Positions 43,037-52,920 of a stretch of DNA of 64,000 bases are shown here, piece by piece. The DNA comes from FEN-1297 sp963834015 (GTDB taxonomy: Bacteria; Bacteroidota; Ignavibacteria; Ignavibacteriales; Ignavibacteriaceae). The notes beneath the pieces are model-generated. The model did no database searches, was not told the origin of the DNA, and saw only the letters and a list, made by a program, of their open reading frames with translations. The stretch is from positions 1,736,001 to 1,800,000 of the forward strand of contig CAWIAG010000004.1 of NCBI GenBank assembly GCA_963834015.1, in the 5' to 3' direction. Made by a program: the position numbers and the translations under genes. Numbering within the stretch: the first letter of the stretch is position 1; every line of letters starts with the position of its first letter.

Positions 43037-43266
43037 TATAAATTTTATTTTAGCCTGTAGTTTTATTTATTGCATTTCATCCCTTTTAGGAATGGTATTT
43101 TTAGAAGGAAATCATTTTGGAATAATCCAACTTGCGTAAAACCGGTTGGTCTTCAGCTTGCAGATTCCTCTTTTAATTTGCCTTACAGATTTGGTAAAAA
43201 TTATATTATGTTAGAATTAGATAATGAAAATTAGATATAAGAAATACTAATCAGGAGTTAAAGTAT

Positions 43267-43443
43267 ATGGATGTTAAAATTGAAAATGGTAAATTAACTA
43301 TAGTAATTGATTTGCAGGAACCGACACCAAGCGCCTCCGGGAAAACATTGGTTGTTGCAACAACACACGGAAATACGCCTACAAAATGTTTAATTAATGG
43401 CAAGCCTGTAGTTATAGGATTGAATGCTTATATTAAGAAATAA
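43267..43443 (+). CDS. Small conserved protein (58 aa), function unknown
   Basis: A short gene from ATG 43267 to TAA 43443. The product starts MDVKIENGKLTIVIDLQEP and continues with PSASGKTLVVATTHGN and a C-terminal NGKPVVIGLNAYIKK. The alternating strand pattern suggests a compact beta fold. AGGAGT lies about 13 bp before the ATG. From memory similar small proteins occur in diverse bacteria, often unannotated. No partner gene is evident. Confidence 0.7.
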   Translation: MDVKIENGKLTIVIDLQEPTPSASGKTLVVATTHGNTPTKCLINGKPVVIGLNAYIKK

Positions 43444-43619
43444 ATTACGTAAGGTTTTTATGGGAAGGGTCTGGTGCATAATAATGTATAAGTACAGTAC
43501 AGACTTACCCTTATATATATCCTTGTTCCTATCCGCTTCGAGAGGGAAATTAATATTGTATTGCGTGGTGAAAAAGGCTCTTAAAAAGGCGGAATATTTT
43601 AGTTAAAATATTAAGCCTT

Positions 43620-44729
43620 TTATTTAAACATAGTTGAAATTACTTCAGGATTACCATGCTCAGGGACAAACGGTAAACCAAGGAATGCTGCTATTGTGGG
43701 TGCAACCTGCTTGTTGTAAAGCTGACTTTTGCTTTGAACTTCACCAAGCGGTGGAGTGTCCGGTCCGATGACGGCCAGCCACGTTTCCCCTGATTCGGGA
43801 ATACTTGCTCCGTGCTCCATCCAGTTCCGTTTAAAGTGATCGCCCCTGCCGTGATCACATAACAAAATTAGTGTGGTTTTATCTTTGTACTGCGGGTCAG
43901 ATTGTAAAAACCTCCAGAGCTCTGCAATACACCTGTCGGAAGCATGTACCTGCTCCAAATAATAATCATACAATCCCCGATGAGCTAAATCGTCTGTGCC
44001 GTCAAATCCGAGAAAGGCGACACGCGGATGATATTCTTTTATGTATTCAAATCCTATGTAGTAAGTTAACAGATCCTCACGCACATCGCCGCCGAGAAAA
44101 TGCGGATCCCCGGATTGTATTTGATTAAGCAATTTCATTTCCGGCGACAATTGTTTGCCCGGTATAGCTAACTGTTCACTGCCGCTGTTTATTAAAAGCT
44201 TAGAGCGTTCCCTGTTAAGAATTGACGGGAATACATCCCATGAAGTAAATACGACAACCTGATCCTTAAAGTCTTCCTGCTGATTTATGAATTCCAAAAC
44301 ATTCTTGTTCGGGTTAAGATTTTTATGGTTGCTGTTTATATTAGTATCAGGGTAACCGGTAAACATTTCATTATATCCGGGATATGAAAACTGATACCTG
44401 TTTGCTACATTAACAAAGTTCCCGGTTGTGCGGTTCCCGTACAATTGTCCATCAACAGCAATTACATTCCAAAAAAATGGCAATAATTTTTTACGACTTT
44501 TTTCGGGAGTGGATGCGCCGAACAAGTACTTAATGTCTTCGGGTTCCTTTGTGAAATTTTTATTATTGGCTATAGCAGTATCAATTCCTCCAAATAATTC
44601 CTGCCATCGGAAACCATCCAGTGTTATAATAATAACATTTTCCGTCCGCCTGTTTTGAGTTTGAGCGGAAGATAAAGAAATACCAATTACTGTGGCTAAT
44701 AAAACGAAATATATTTTTGTTTTTTCCAT
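43620..44729 (-). CDS. Secreted alkaline-phosphatase-superfamily hydrolase
   Basis: This 369-aa protein has a signal peptide (IYFVLLATVIGISLSSAQ) and the type I phosphodiesterase/sulfatase fold. VIIITLDGFRWQELFGG (about 32-48) holds the first metal Asp and the nucleophile region; FLGFDGTDDLAHRGLYDYY supplies the second metal Asp and His; LLCDHGRGDHFK carries the final DHG site. These metal-binding motifs are complete. The substrate is unknown; phosphate monoesters or diesters are likely. No adjacent gene on the same strand lies within 290 bp. Confidence 0.85.
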   Translation of the reverse strand: MEKTKIYFVLLATVIGISLSSAQTQNRRTENVIIITLDGFRWQELFGGIDTAIANNKNFTKEPEDIKYLFGASTPEKSRKKLLPFFWNVIAVDGQLYGNRTTGNFVNVANRYQFSYPGYNEMFTGYPDTNINSNHKNLNPNKNVLEFINQQEDFKDQVVVFTSWDVFPSILNRERSKLLINSGSEQLAIPGKQLSPEMKLLNQIQSGDPHFLGGDVREDLLTYYIGFEYIKEYHPRVAFLGFDGTDDLAHRGLYDYYLEQVHASDRCIAELWRFLQSDPQYKDKTTLILLCDHGRGDHFKRNWMEHGASIPESGETWLAVIGPDTPPLGEVQSKSQLYNKQVAPTIAAFLGLPFVPEHGNPEVISTMFK

Positions 44730-45024
44730 GGTTATTATAATATCTATCTAAAAATTAATAAGTAAAAAATGTTACACAAAATCAGATGAATTTTATGTTC
44801 GACATAAAGAAGTTCATGAAACTATTGTTTAAATAAAATAATCTACATAATGACCTCAAGGCCGGAGCAGTAAATACCTAATCCCCAGCTTAAACCTGCT
44901 CGTCTTCCCGTGCAGGCAGGCAGAAGCCGGGGATACTAAAAAAATAATTGTCAAACAATCCCTGAAGATTACAACGATAAATATATTAATACGGCGAAAC
45001 AGCGTTCCGCAGTACAAGAGCTTT

Positions 45025-46827
45025 TTATATATCGGATTTTGGGGCTTCCTCTTTCAGCTTGTCGTGGACCATCATACCGATGAGAACATTCATTATTGAT
45101 CCGTCACCGTCTGCACCGCCTCCTGCAATAATATCCGGCACCCATTTATTTGCACTTCCGGCCAGGTTCTTAGAGACTTCTATTGCTGCGTAATTGCTTG
45201 ACTGCATCGATTTAATTTTTAAGGTAATTACATCTGCTTCAGCCGTACCAACCGCTTTAATTTTCTCTCCCTCAGCGGCGCCTACTATCTTGAGGACGGT
45301 AGCATCCGCTTCTGCGTTAATAGTTTTTGATTTAGCTTCACCTTCGGCTTTTTTTATTGCTGCCTGCGCCGCGAAATCATTTATCTGAACCGTACGCTCA
45401 ATGCTGACGACGTTTGCCTGTGTATCCGCCATTGCTTTAGCCTGCTGAAGATCTTTTCTTGTTTCTTCGGCTAGCCGTTGTGTGTCATACGTAATTTTTT
45501 CCTGCTCGGCTATTTTCCGGTCAGTCAGGGTTTTCATCAGTTCCGCAGGAGGTGTAATATCTCCTATTAGAGTATCAACGGCGTTCACATTATAGTCGAT
45601 AAGCGCTTCACTAATTGAAGCCTTTGCCTCTGACTGCCGTTCACTACGTTTTTTTAAAAAATCAATTACATCAGACCGTTGGGCAGCATTGCGGAAGTAA
45701 TTTCCGATAGTGGGTTCGAGAACCTGAGTAACCAGGTTGGGCATATTTCCAAACCGGGCAATTACTTTTGGCGCATCGTTTCGTGGTATGTGGATGATTT
45801 GACTTACGTCAAGGTTGAAGGTAAATCCGTCAAAGGACCTGACTGTGATAGTTGATAGTTTCTCATCCAGCTTATGAGCTTCGCTTTTATTTGTAGCCCA
45901 ATTAAGGACAACATTTGCCGTAGGAACAATTTCAACCTTGTGAGTGTATGGATTTATAGGATATTTCCCGGGATCCAGGGGCTCAATCCAAACGCCTTTT
46001 TGGCTTTTTGAGACAAGATTACCATGTTTGAAAGTATCTCCTGTTACATCCTTACCTTCTTCTCCTACATAGGCGATGACAACACCGACATTAGCAATTG
46101 GTACGTCCGTCATTGGTTTCTGTTCAACTGTAGCGAACTTAGGGTTCAAGAAATAACGGCCCGCAAGAATAACCTGTTCCTGCAAACCTTTGTAGCCGCC
46201 GTTTGTTATAAATGTTTCCGGATCCTGATACATATTGTGCCCGGGAATTTCCTTGCCGGCAATTTCCCCTGTTGGTAGCGGTTTCCCGTCTTTTGTAGTT
46301 ACAACACCGACCATATTGTCGGGAATTTCAACTACATCCTCGGTATAAACTGTAAACAATGATGTATTAATCCTGTATGTACCGGGAGGTATAATAGAAA
46401 TCTGGGGACCACGCTCGCCGCCGTTTTCAATAAAGGCACGTGCATCCTGGAAAGATTTACATTCCACTGTTCTAGCAAGGACTCTACCGCCGGAAAGTGG
46501 TTTACCATCACGTGCCTCAACAGTTGCGATTTGGTTTCGCTCGACAGTAATAAATTTTTGCAGCTTAATAATATATTGCCAAGGCCACAACCAAAAGTGA
46601 ATTCCGGGAGCGAGAGTGTCTGCCTGAAGCCCTGCTTCACCCTTTAAGGCGATGATCGCCCCGTCAGGGAGTGTCCTGTTCCTGCCAAGCAGAACCCATT
46701 TTTTGTTAACAATGCCGATTGAATCTTCCGGAACCAATACTACTCCAAACAGTCTTAGTACCAGTTTATTTGCTATTAGAATTATTATGATTAATAATAC
46801 CCACCAAAAACTCAATACTGTATCCAT
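45025..46827 (-). CDS. SPFH/Band 7 protein with four N-terminal beta repeats
   Basis: This 600-aa protein has an N-terminal transmembrane helix (FWWVLLIIIILIANKLVLRLF). Four tandem repeats of about 65-70 aa follow (about 30-95, 95-165, 167-238, 240-302), each ending in a PGxYxINP-type turn (LAPGIHFW, IPPGTYRINT, LAGRYFLNP, LDPGKYPINP). Next come an SPFH domain (about 303-450) and an alanine/glutamate-rich coiled coil (about 450-560) ending in GGGADGDGSIMN. SPFH proteins form membrane scaffold rings. The order repeats-SPFH-coiled coil recalls major vault protein. Alone on its strand. Confidence 0.85.
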   Translation of the reverse strand: MDTVLSFWWVLLIIIILIANKLVLRLFGVVLVPEDSIGIVNKKWVLLGRNRTLPDGAIIALKGEAGLQADTLAPGIHFWLWPWQYIIKLQKFITVERNQIATVEARDGKPLSGGRVLARTVECKSFQDARAFIENGGERGPQISIIPPGTYRINTSLFTVYTEDVVEIPDNMVGVVTTKDGKPLPTGEIAGKEIPGHNMYQDPETFITNGGYKGLQEQVILAGRYFLNPKFATVEQKPMTDVPIANVGVVIAYVGEEGKDVTGDTFKHGNLVSKSQKGVWIEPLDPGKYPINPYTHKVEIVPTANVVLNWATNKSEAHKLDEKLSTITVRSFDGFTFNLDVSQIIHIPRNDAPKVIARFGNMPNLVTQVLEPTIGNYFRNAAQRSDVIDFLKKRSERQSEAKASISEALIDYNVNAVDTLIGDITPPAELMKTLTDRKIAEQEKITYDTQRLAEETRKDLQQAKAMADTQANVVSIERTVQINDFAAQAAIKKAEGEAKSKTINAEADATVLKIVGAAEGEKIKAVGTAEADVITLKIKSMQSSNYAAIEVSKNLAGSANKWVPDIIAGGGADGDGSIMNVLIGMMVHDKLKEEAPKSDI

Positions 46828-47048
46828 ACTATATTTTCCTCCTATTTTTTTGAGCCGGTTAAAGATTTTACGTGGAGCTAAAGAGTTGACAACGTAAAAT
46901 AAATAAGAAATAAAACGAAATCAAGATAAGCATTAAATTATAGTTTTGGCTCTATTATTTTACGACCTTTTTACTTTAATTGTAACTGTTCATTAAGAAT
47001 TGTTTGCTCTTTAATTTAAAATATAATTACATAACTATTCAGAGTGTA

Positions 47049-47942
47049 ATGGAAGGTATTGTTTTCGATATTCAAAGGTTTTCACTACATGACGGCCCAG
47101 GGATAAGAACAACAGTGTTTCTAAAAGGCTGCCCGCTGCATTGTGTATGGTGTTGTAACCCGGAATCGGTTAAAAACTCGCCTCAATTGGCTTTTATCGA
47201 AAAGAACTGCAGTATGTGCAGGAACTGCATTACGGCGTGTAAAGAAAATGTATTTTCTTTTTGCGGCGAGAACCTGAAAACCGATTTCTCAAACTGCAAT
47301 TTGTGCGGAGACTGTATAGAAGCATGTGATACAGGAGCATTAAAATTATTCGGCTATAGGGTAAGTGCAGATGCCGTTATTGCCGAGGTTATTAAAGATA
47401 TTAGTTTTTATAATAATTCCGGCGGCGGCCTGACGCTTTCAGGCGGTGAACCGCTAGCACAACCGGACTTTGCGATTGAAATTCTTGAAGGTGCAAAGAA
47501 ATATAATATCCATACCTGTGTTGAGACTTCAGGTTTTGTAAATAAAAATTTAATTTTAAAAACTATACCGTTTATCGATATGTATTTATTTGATTTTAAA
47601 ATTGCATCCGAATCCATGCATCAAAAATATACAAGTGCCGGCAACAGAATGATACTTGAAAATTTAGAGCTATTAATTAAAAACGGATGCTCTCTTATTC
47701 TCCGGTGCCCCATTGTCCCGGGGATAAATAATGATGAAATGCATTTCAAAAGCATTGCGGAATTATCAAGGAAATATCCCGGGCTTAAAGGTGTTGAGCT
47801 TATGCCTTACCATAACTGGGGCATAGATAAATATAAACAAACAGGAGTGGAACCTGATTTTAAATTCGGATCAGGAACGAAAGAAGATAAACAAGTTTGG
47901 ATAAAAAAAATTAGTTCATTCGGCGGGAAAAATATTTATTAA
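47049..47942 (+). CDS. Glycyl-radical-enzyme activating enzyme (radical SAM)
   Basis: The product is 297 aa from the chosen ATG at 47049; the frame runs 15 codons further up, but MEGIVFDIQRFSLHDGPGIR is the family's N-terminus. Motifs are the radical SAM cluster C28-PLH-C32-VW-C35, two ferredoxin-type 4Fe-4S sets (CSMCRNCITAC, CNLCGDCIEAC) and the SAM-binding LTLSGGEPLAQP. It abstracts a hydrogen to make the glycyl radical on the partner enzyme encoded 125 bp downstream. Strictly anaerobic chemistry. Confidence 0.92.
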   Translation: MEGIVFDIQRFSLHDGPGIRTTVFLKGCPLHCVWCCNPESVKNSPQLAFIEKNCSMCRNCITACKENVFSFCGENLKTDFSNCNLCGDCIEACDTGALKLFGYRVSADAVIAEVIKDISFYNNSGGGLTLSGGEPLAQPDFAIEILEGAKKYNIHTCVETSGFVNKNLILKTIPFIDMYLFDFKIASESMHQKYTSAGNRMILENLELLIKNGCSLILRCPIVPGINNDEMHFKSIAELSRKYPGLKGVELMPYHNWGIDKYKQTGVEPDFKFGSGTKEDKQVWIKKISSFGGKNIY

Positions 47943-48067
47943 TTGGCGTATAGGTGAAAATTGGTTCAATCATGGTGTTTTATTAAAATTAATATTGTAT
48001 GATGCTTCGCTTATAATTATTTAATTTTAGCCTGCATAAACAAATTAACAATAAGTAATTTATTTGT

Positions 48068-50314
48068 ATGATTACTGCAAACGATTTAGCTGTTTTACTC
48101 ACGGAGATGACGCGTGTTTATAGGGAAAACACAAATAATAAATATATGCGCGAAGCTGCATTTCTGAAAGTTCAACAAAAGGCATTGTTCACTCCTATAG
48201 AAAAAGACGATTTATTTGTTGGGAGAACGAAGCAATTACCGATTGGATTTTTACCACAGTCCGATGAAGGGTCCCTTGGTTATTATATCCATCCCGTTGC
48301 AATTAAACAGCTTTTGGACGATCCCGTTCTGACTGCCGGGAACCAAGTAAAGCTTAAGGAAATTGAACAATTCTGGAATGAAAACTCCACAGTAACAAAA
48401 GCCAAATCGGCTTTCACCACGGATATGATGAAAGCGCTGCCGAGCGACATGTATACCACAGAATCAGGTATAGCTTTTACATTATGGAGAATGAGCGGAG
48501 TTCAATTAGATTATGCAAAATTAGTCAGGCTTGGGATACCGGGTTTAAGGGATGAAATAAGAAAACGAAACTTAAACGCAGTCCCCGGTACGGAGCGATG
48601 GAATTTATACCAGTCAATGCTGAAGGCTCTTGATAACCTGGTTGAATTATGCCAAAGTTATTCGAACGAAGTACGCAGGTTATATAAAGACGAGACCGAT
48701 ACCGGCAGGAAAAAAGATTTAGCTGAGATGGAGCGCATCCTTCATAAATTACCTGAATCAAAGCCCGGGAGTTTCCGTGAGGGGATTCAATTAATTTATA
48801 TTTATAATGCCGCGGACGGAGCCAGAAATTACGGCAGACTGGACAATGCACTGGCTGATTTATACTGCACGGATATTGAAAAAGAAATTATCGACAAGGA
48901 AGAAGCAATCCGGCTGCTTTCCGGTATGTGGCGGCTTATTATAGACCGCGGCTACAGGTATGACAGCAGGATAATAATAGGAGGCAAAGGAAGGTTTAAT
49001 GAAGAAAAAGCAAATGCCCTTGCCGTGACGATTATAGAAACTACACGCAGAGTAAAAGATATAGTGCCGCAATTGGCTTTGCGCTTCAATAAAAATCAAG
49101 ACCCGGTTTTGTATAATATGGCACTGGATATTATAGGCGAAGGCAACCCTTACCCGATGCTGTATAACGACGATGTTAACATCCCGTCAGTTATGGAATC
49201 GTTTGACATCCCGGAAAATGAAGCCGAACATATTATCCAGTTCGGGTGCGGCGAATATGCGCTCGACCATAGAAGCGTAGGTACACCAAGCGGGGTGATA
49301 AATTTACTTCAGGCGCTGAACGTTACAATTAATAATGGGATTGATCCCGTTACACAAAAACTAATGGGCATGCCGACAGAGCGGTATACAAAGTACGGCG
49401 AGTTTGAAACGTTTGATGACCTTCTAAAAGCTTATAAAGAACAGGTTGAATATCATGTGGATTTTCTTGCCAAACATGAAGAACTTGAATATTTGTATGC
49501 GGGAAAAGATGCAGCATACTTATACTCAAGTATGCTGATGGATGACTGTATTGAAAGAGGAAAAGGAATTTATGAAGGAGGGATCAGGTACCTGGGAGGG
49601 ACGCTTGAATCCTACGGCAACAGCAATACGGCAGATGCTCTTACCGCAATAAAAAAATTAGTTTACGATGAAAAAATCCTTTCAATTTATGAATTAAAGA
49701 GCTGCCTTCAGGCAAATTTTTCCGGCTATGAGCGCATTCAGAAAAAAATGTTAAACTGCCCTAAGTACGGAAATGATAACGAAACGGCAGATAACATGTT
49801 GCTTGAAGTGCATAACCATTTATGCAATTATACATTAAAGCAAAAACACAGCACATCTCTTCATTCATATCTCGTGGTTGTTATAAATAACGATGCAAAT
49901 ACTATCATAGGCGAACATACATCAGCGTCGGCGGATGGGAGAAAAGCATTTGCTTATATGAACCCGGGCAATGCCCCTGTGGACGGGATGGACAAAAACG
50001 GAGTTACTGCATTCCTGAATTCTATTGTTAAACCGGATACGCGGATACATGCAGGAGCAGTGCAAAATATGAAATTTTCAAAAGAAATGTTTTCAGAGTA
50101 CCGGGATAAATTAGAAATTCTGCTGGCAACGTACTGGCAAAACGGCGCTGCCCAGGCAATGCTTACGGTTGTAGGGCGTAACGACCTTGAGGCTGCTATG
50201 GAACACCCGGAACTTTATCAAAACCTTTTGGTACGTGTGGGAGGCTTTAGCGAGAGATTTGTCAATTTACCACGGCACACTCAGCTTGAAATATTGAACA
50301 GAACTTTGTACTGA
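48068..50314 (+). CDS. Glycyl radical enzyme of unassigned specificity
   Basis: This 748-aa protein belongs to the pyruvate formate-lyase-like family. The thiyl-radical cysteine is Cys394 with Glu396 (QFGCGEYALD), the C-x-E motif of eliminase and dehydratase-type GREs. The C-terminal glycyl loop is RVGGFSERF with Gly726 as the radical site. PFL itself has a Cys-Cys pair, which is absent. A full PFL-like barrel can be followed, for example RIIIGGKGRF and PMLYNDDVNIP. The upstream activase makes it a complete pair. Neither 1,2-propanediol nor choline, glycerol or isethionate specificity can be assigned by eye. Confidence 0.92.
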   Translation: MITANDLAVLLTEMTRVYRENTNNKYMREAAFLKVQQKALFTPIEKDDLFVGRTKQLPIGFLPQSDEGSLGYYIHPVAIKQLLDDPVLTAGNQVKLKEIEQFWNENSTVTKAKSAFTTDMMKALPSDMYTTESGIAFTLWRMSGVQLDYAKLVRLGIPGLRDEIRKRNLNAVPGTERWNLYQSMLKALDNLVELCQSYSNEVRRLYKDETDTGRKKDLAEMERILHKLPESKPGSFREGIQLIYIYNAADGARNYGRLDNALADLYCTDIEKEIIDKEEAIRLLSGMWRLIIDRGYRYDSRIIIGGKGRFNEEKANALAVTIIETTRRVKDIVPQLALRFNKNQDPVLYNMALDIIGEGNPYPMLYNDDVNIPSVMESFDIPENEAEHIIQFGCGEYALDHRSVGTPSGVINLLQALNVTINNGIDPVTQKLMGMPTERYTKYGEFETFDDLLKAYKEQVEYHVDFLAKHEELEYLYAGKDAAYLYSSMLMDDCIERGKGIYEGGIRYLGGTLESYGNSNTADALTAIKKLVYDEKILSIYELKSCLQANFSGYERIQKKMLNCPKYGNDNETADNMLLEVHNHLCNYTLKQKHSTSLHSYLVVVINNDANTIIGEHTSASADGRKAFAYMNPGNAPVDGMDKNGVTAFLNSIVKPDTRIHAGAVQNMKFSKEMFSEYRDKLEILLATYWQNGAAQAMLTVVGRNDLEAAMEHPELYQNLLVRVGGFSERFVNLPRHTQLEILNRTLY

Positions 50315-50336
50315 CAGCCCGCATTTCGTGTAATTA

Positions 50337-52181
50337 TCAGATGGTTTTTATGTAATCCAATACGTTTAGCAAGGCAAGATAGTTATCTACCAAAAAACCT
50401 TCATAACCCCAACATTCGTTTTTCCATGTTTTCCAGTCTTTTGTCATTTCACTTCCGCTGCAGTATCCCTGAAATGCATTTGTTTTATAGCTTTCAAGCA
50501 GCGGGAATAATATTTCTTCGGCTTCACGGTGCATATTTAATTTGAAAAGTGCATGAATAGTATAATACACGTAACATCCACTGGCGCCCCCGTTTTCATA
50601 TACCTGAAAATTCTGATAGCCGTAACGCGGATTCTGGTCGGTGTAATCCTTATCTGCGATTGGAACCAGGTTGCCGGGCAATCCCAGTCGGAAATCCGTA
50701 AAGCCGACTTGCTTCATTTTACCGAGTAGTGTCAGCATAATTTTTTTAGCTTCTTCCATACTAATAAGATCATAACAAACGGCAACACTGTTAACAAAGG
50801 TAAAATAATAATCATGCAATTGCCCGTCTTCACTGCGCCAGCCTGCCAGAATTCCCGTTTCGGGATTATAAAATTTTGAAAAGTATTGGCTCTTAAGTTT
50901 ATTTGCAAAAGCTGCAAAGTAAAGGCTGTCTCCAGAATATCCAAGCGTTTCTGCAACATCTGCCAGTAAAGTTAAAGCTTTGTAAGCCAGGGCGTTCGAA
51001 TAAGCGTCATCATGCCCGAAACCGATTGTATCCCACCAGTTTGCCGGCCGTTTAAAATCTTCTTTGCTCCAGCTATTGGAATTCCCCGAATATCCGTATT
51101 CAATAATCCCGTCATGATTTCTATCTGTGGCAATCATGCCTGCAGCCCAATCCTTAACCGCGTTATAGTTTTGTTTTGCCCAATCGTTATCTTTTGTATC
51201 CATGATATAATAACACGCTGAAATAATAAGTGAAGGAGCGCTGTCCGATGAATCGAATTTACTTTTCCATACATCGCCTTTATAACCAACCTGTCCGTAG
51301 GCTTTCATTCCACCGATATATTCATCCAGTGAATTCCTGACAAGATCCATAGCGCCGACGCCTTTTACAAGTTCGGGAGTATGCCGCGCCATTTCTGCAT
51401 AAATAAAAACCGTAAATGCACATGCGTCGCTTGCGGAATTATTGGCAAGGCTCCGTATGCGCGGGTTTAATTGGAAAATATTAATATAATTGCGCTTGAA
51501 ACCGTCAAACCTTGAATCGTTTTTTATTTTATCAATAACAGGATAAACAGCAACAGGATCAAAGCGATAAGTAATATCCGGATGATCAATAGAGGCCGGA
51601 GAAAAAACTAATTTTACATAAGGGTCTTTAACGTCGCGGTCTGCATCATAATAAACGTTTGCGCCGGGGTCGCTACAGTAAATACGAAAACTTCCCAGTC
51701 CCGGGAAATGCAATAAGCATGGAAAATTTACAATGTTTTTCCCGGGCATTATTCCCAACATGGTACAGTGATTTGTTTTATGTGAAAATGTGATTGAAAA
51801 GGGAAGGAAATTTTCTTTTTTATTGTACCTTGTACGGATACTAAAAGTATGAGGGTGCATAATAAATTGCCAATCAGGTATATCTCCCCGGCTACCTTTT
51901 GAAAGGTATGATATGCTATCTGACTTTACAATACTTTCATAATTTATTTCAGGTTTTTGACCTTTTAATAATAAAAGGTTTTCCGGGAATTGCCTGCTGC
52001 CTAAACTATCAGCGGAGAAAAAAGATAACTCAGGGCGGGCTCTTAATAATTGTAATTTAAAGAAAGGTGACTTATAAGTGAAATCCTTTCCTGTATCCGG
52101 CAAAAATGCTAAAGGTGTTGGTATTCCGGCAGCAATAGCAGCCAGTGCAGTCTTTTGAATAAATTGACGGCGCGAAATCAT
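50337..52181 (-). CDS. Tat-exported (alpha/alpha)6-barrel glycosidase-like protein
   Basis: This 614-aa protein has a twin-arginine signal (SRRQFIQKTALAAIAAGIPTP). The C-terminal two thirds (about 270-600) have the helix-hairpin spacing of six-hairpin glycosidases, with VWKSKFDSSDSAP, DRNHDGIIEYGYSG, HDDAYSNALAYKALTLLADVA and WGYEGFLVDNY. The N-terminal part is beta-rich. A hydrolase acting on carbohydrate chains is likely, but I could not assign a GH family. It is convergent with the glycyl radical enzyme gene (22-bp gap). Confidence 0.65.
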   Translation of the reverse strand: MISRRQFIQKTALAAIAAGIPTPLAFLPDTGKDFTYKSPFFKLQLLRARPELSFFSADSLGSRQFPENLLLLKGQKPEINYESIVKSDSISYLSKGSRGDIPDWQFIMHPHTFSIRTRYNKKENFLPFSITFSHKTNHCTMLGIMPGKNIVNFPCLLHFPGLGSFRIYCSDPGANVYYDADRDVKDPYVKLVFSPASIDHPDITYRFDPVAVYPVIDKIKNDSRFDGFKRNYINIFQLNPRIRSLANNSASDACAFTVFIYAEMARHTPELVKGVGAMDLVRNSLDEYIGGMKAYGQVGYKGDVWKSKFDSSDSAPSLIISACYYIMDTKDNDWAKQNYNAVKDWAAGMIATDRNHDGIIEYGYSGNSNSWSKEDFKRPANWWDTIGFGHDDAYSNALAYKALTLLADVAETLGYSGDSLYFAAFANKLKSQYFSKFYNPETGILAGWRSEDGQLHDYYFTFVNSVAVCYDLISMEEAKKIMLTLLGKMKQVGFTDFRLGLPGNLVPIADKDYTDQNPRYGYQNFQVYENGGASGCYVYYTIHALFKLNMHREAEEILFPLLESYKTNAFQGYCSGSEMTKDWKTWKNECWGYEGFLVDNYLALLNVLDYIKTI

Positions 52182-52718
52182 ATTTCACCTATTTTAAGAA
52201 TTTAAAAAAATAGAATTAAACGTCCTTTCCGGCCAGGGAACCTGGTTGTCCGGACATTATTTTAAAACCATAAGTAATTATAACAAAAAGAAAATGATGA
52301 TTCAGTTTTAATTCAGACTGAAATCTAGTCAGTCAAAGTTAATCAGATTCCATAATATATTTCAAAGTTATGAATAGGGAAGCGCCATTTTAAACAGAGT
52401 CTTTAAAACGAAGTGTTATTTATAAAACGGATGAACCTCACTTGATTAGGCTAACATTCATTTTCAGAGATTTTTATGCAGATTAGTTTTCTTATAAAAG
52501 TATATTTAAGTTTAGAATTATTATACCAGCGCTATTCTCCTTCATTCAACTCAATACTTAACCCTGCCCGGTAATCAGAATACGGATAAGCCGGCAATAT
52601 TTGCAGATTATTATTTCCTGGAGGCTATTAAAAGATACCTGGCTTTATAGAGAAAAAAAACGGGAACGGGAGACCGGATATTTAAATCGAATGAGACATT
52701 CAGGATTTATTTACGTTA
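52182..52718. other. Gene-free spacer
   Basis: No coding signal or recognised repeat in 537 bp on either strand. It separates the 60-aa gene from the glycosidase-like gene; both are leftward. Confidence 0.45.
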
Positions 52719-52901
52719 TTACAACCTTTTTGTCAACAGAAAGAGCTTTTGCCTGATAGCCAATTCTTTCACTATTTCACGCATCACTTCTCTATCGTAT
52801 TCCCTAAAGAAATCAAGCTCACCAAATAATTTTATTAATGTTTCATCTTCAAGATGCTTTAATGAAACATGTACTTTCAATATTTCTTTTTTCATAATCA
52901 A
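52719..52901 (-). CDS. Hypothetical 60-aa protein
   Basis: Begins MIMKKEILKVHVSLKHLEDE and continues with two charged helices (DFFREYDREVMREIVKELAIRQK). It begins 19 bp after the stop of the hybrid histidine kinase on the same strand, which makes a shared transcript likely. I do not recognise the family. A small output or accessory protein of the kinase is one possibility. Confidence 0.55.
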   Translation of the reverse strand: MIMKKEILKVHVSLKHLEDETLIKLFGELDFFREYDREVMREIVKELAIRQKLFLLTKRL

Positions 52902-52920
52902 TTAAATTTTTTATTAAAGA

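Noticed and set aside
42924..43139. 71-codon reading overlapping the DUF4395 gene end
   Set aside because: It is out of frame with DUF4395 and shows no independent start signal or domain.
43424..43606. 60-codon reading after the small protein
   Set aside because: It overlaps the end of the 58-aa gene in another frame and has no recognisable features.
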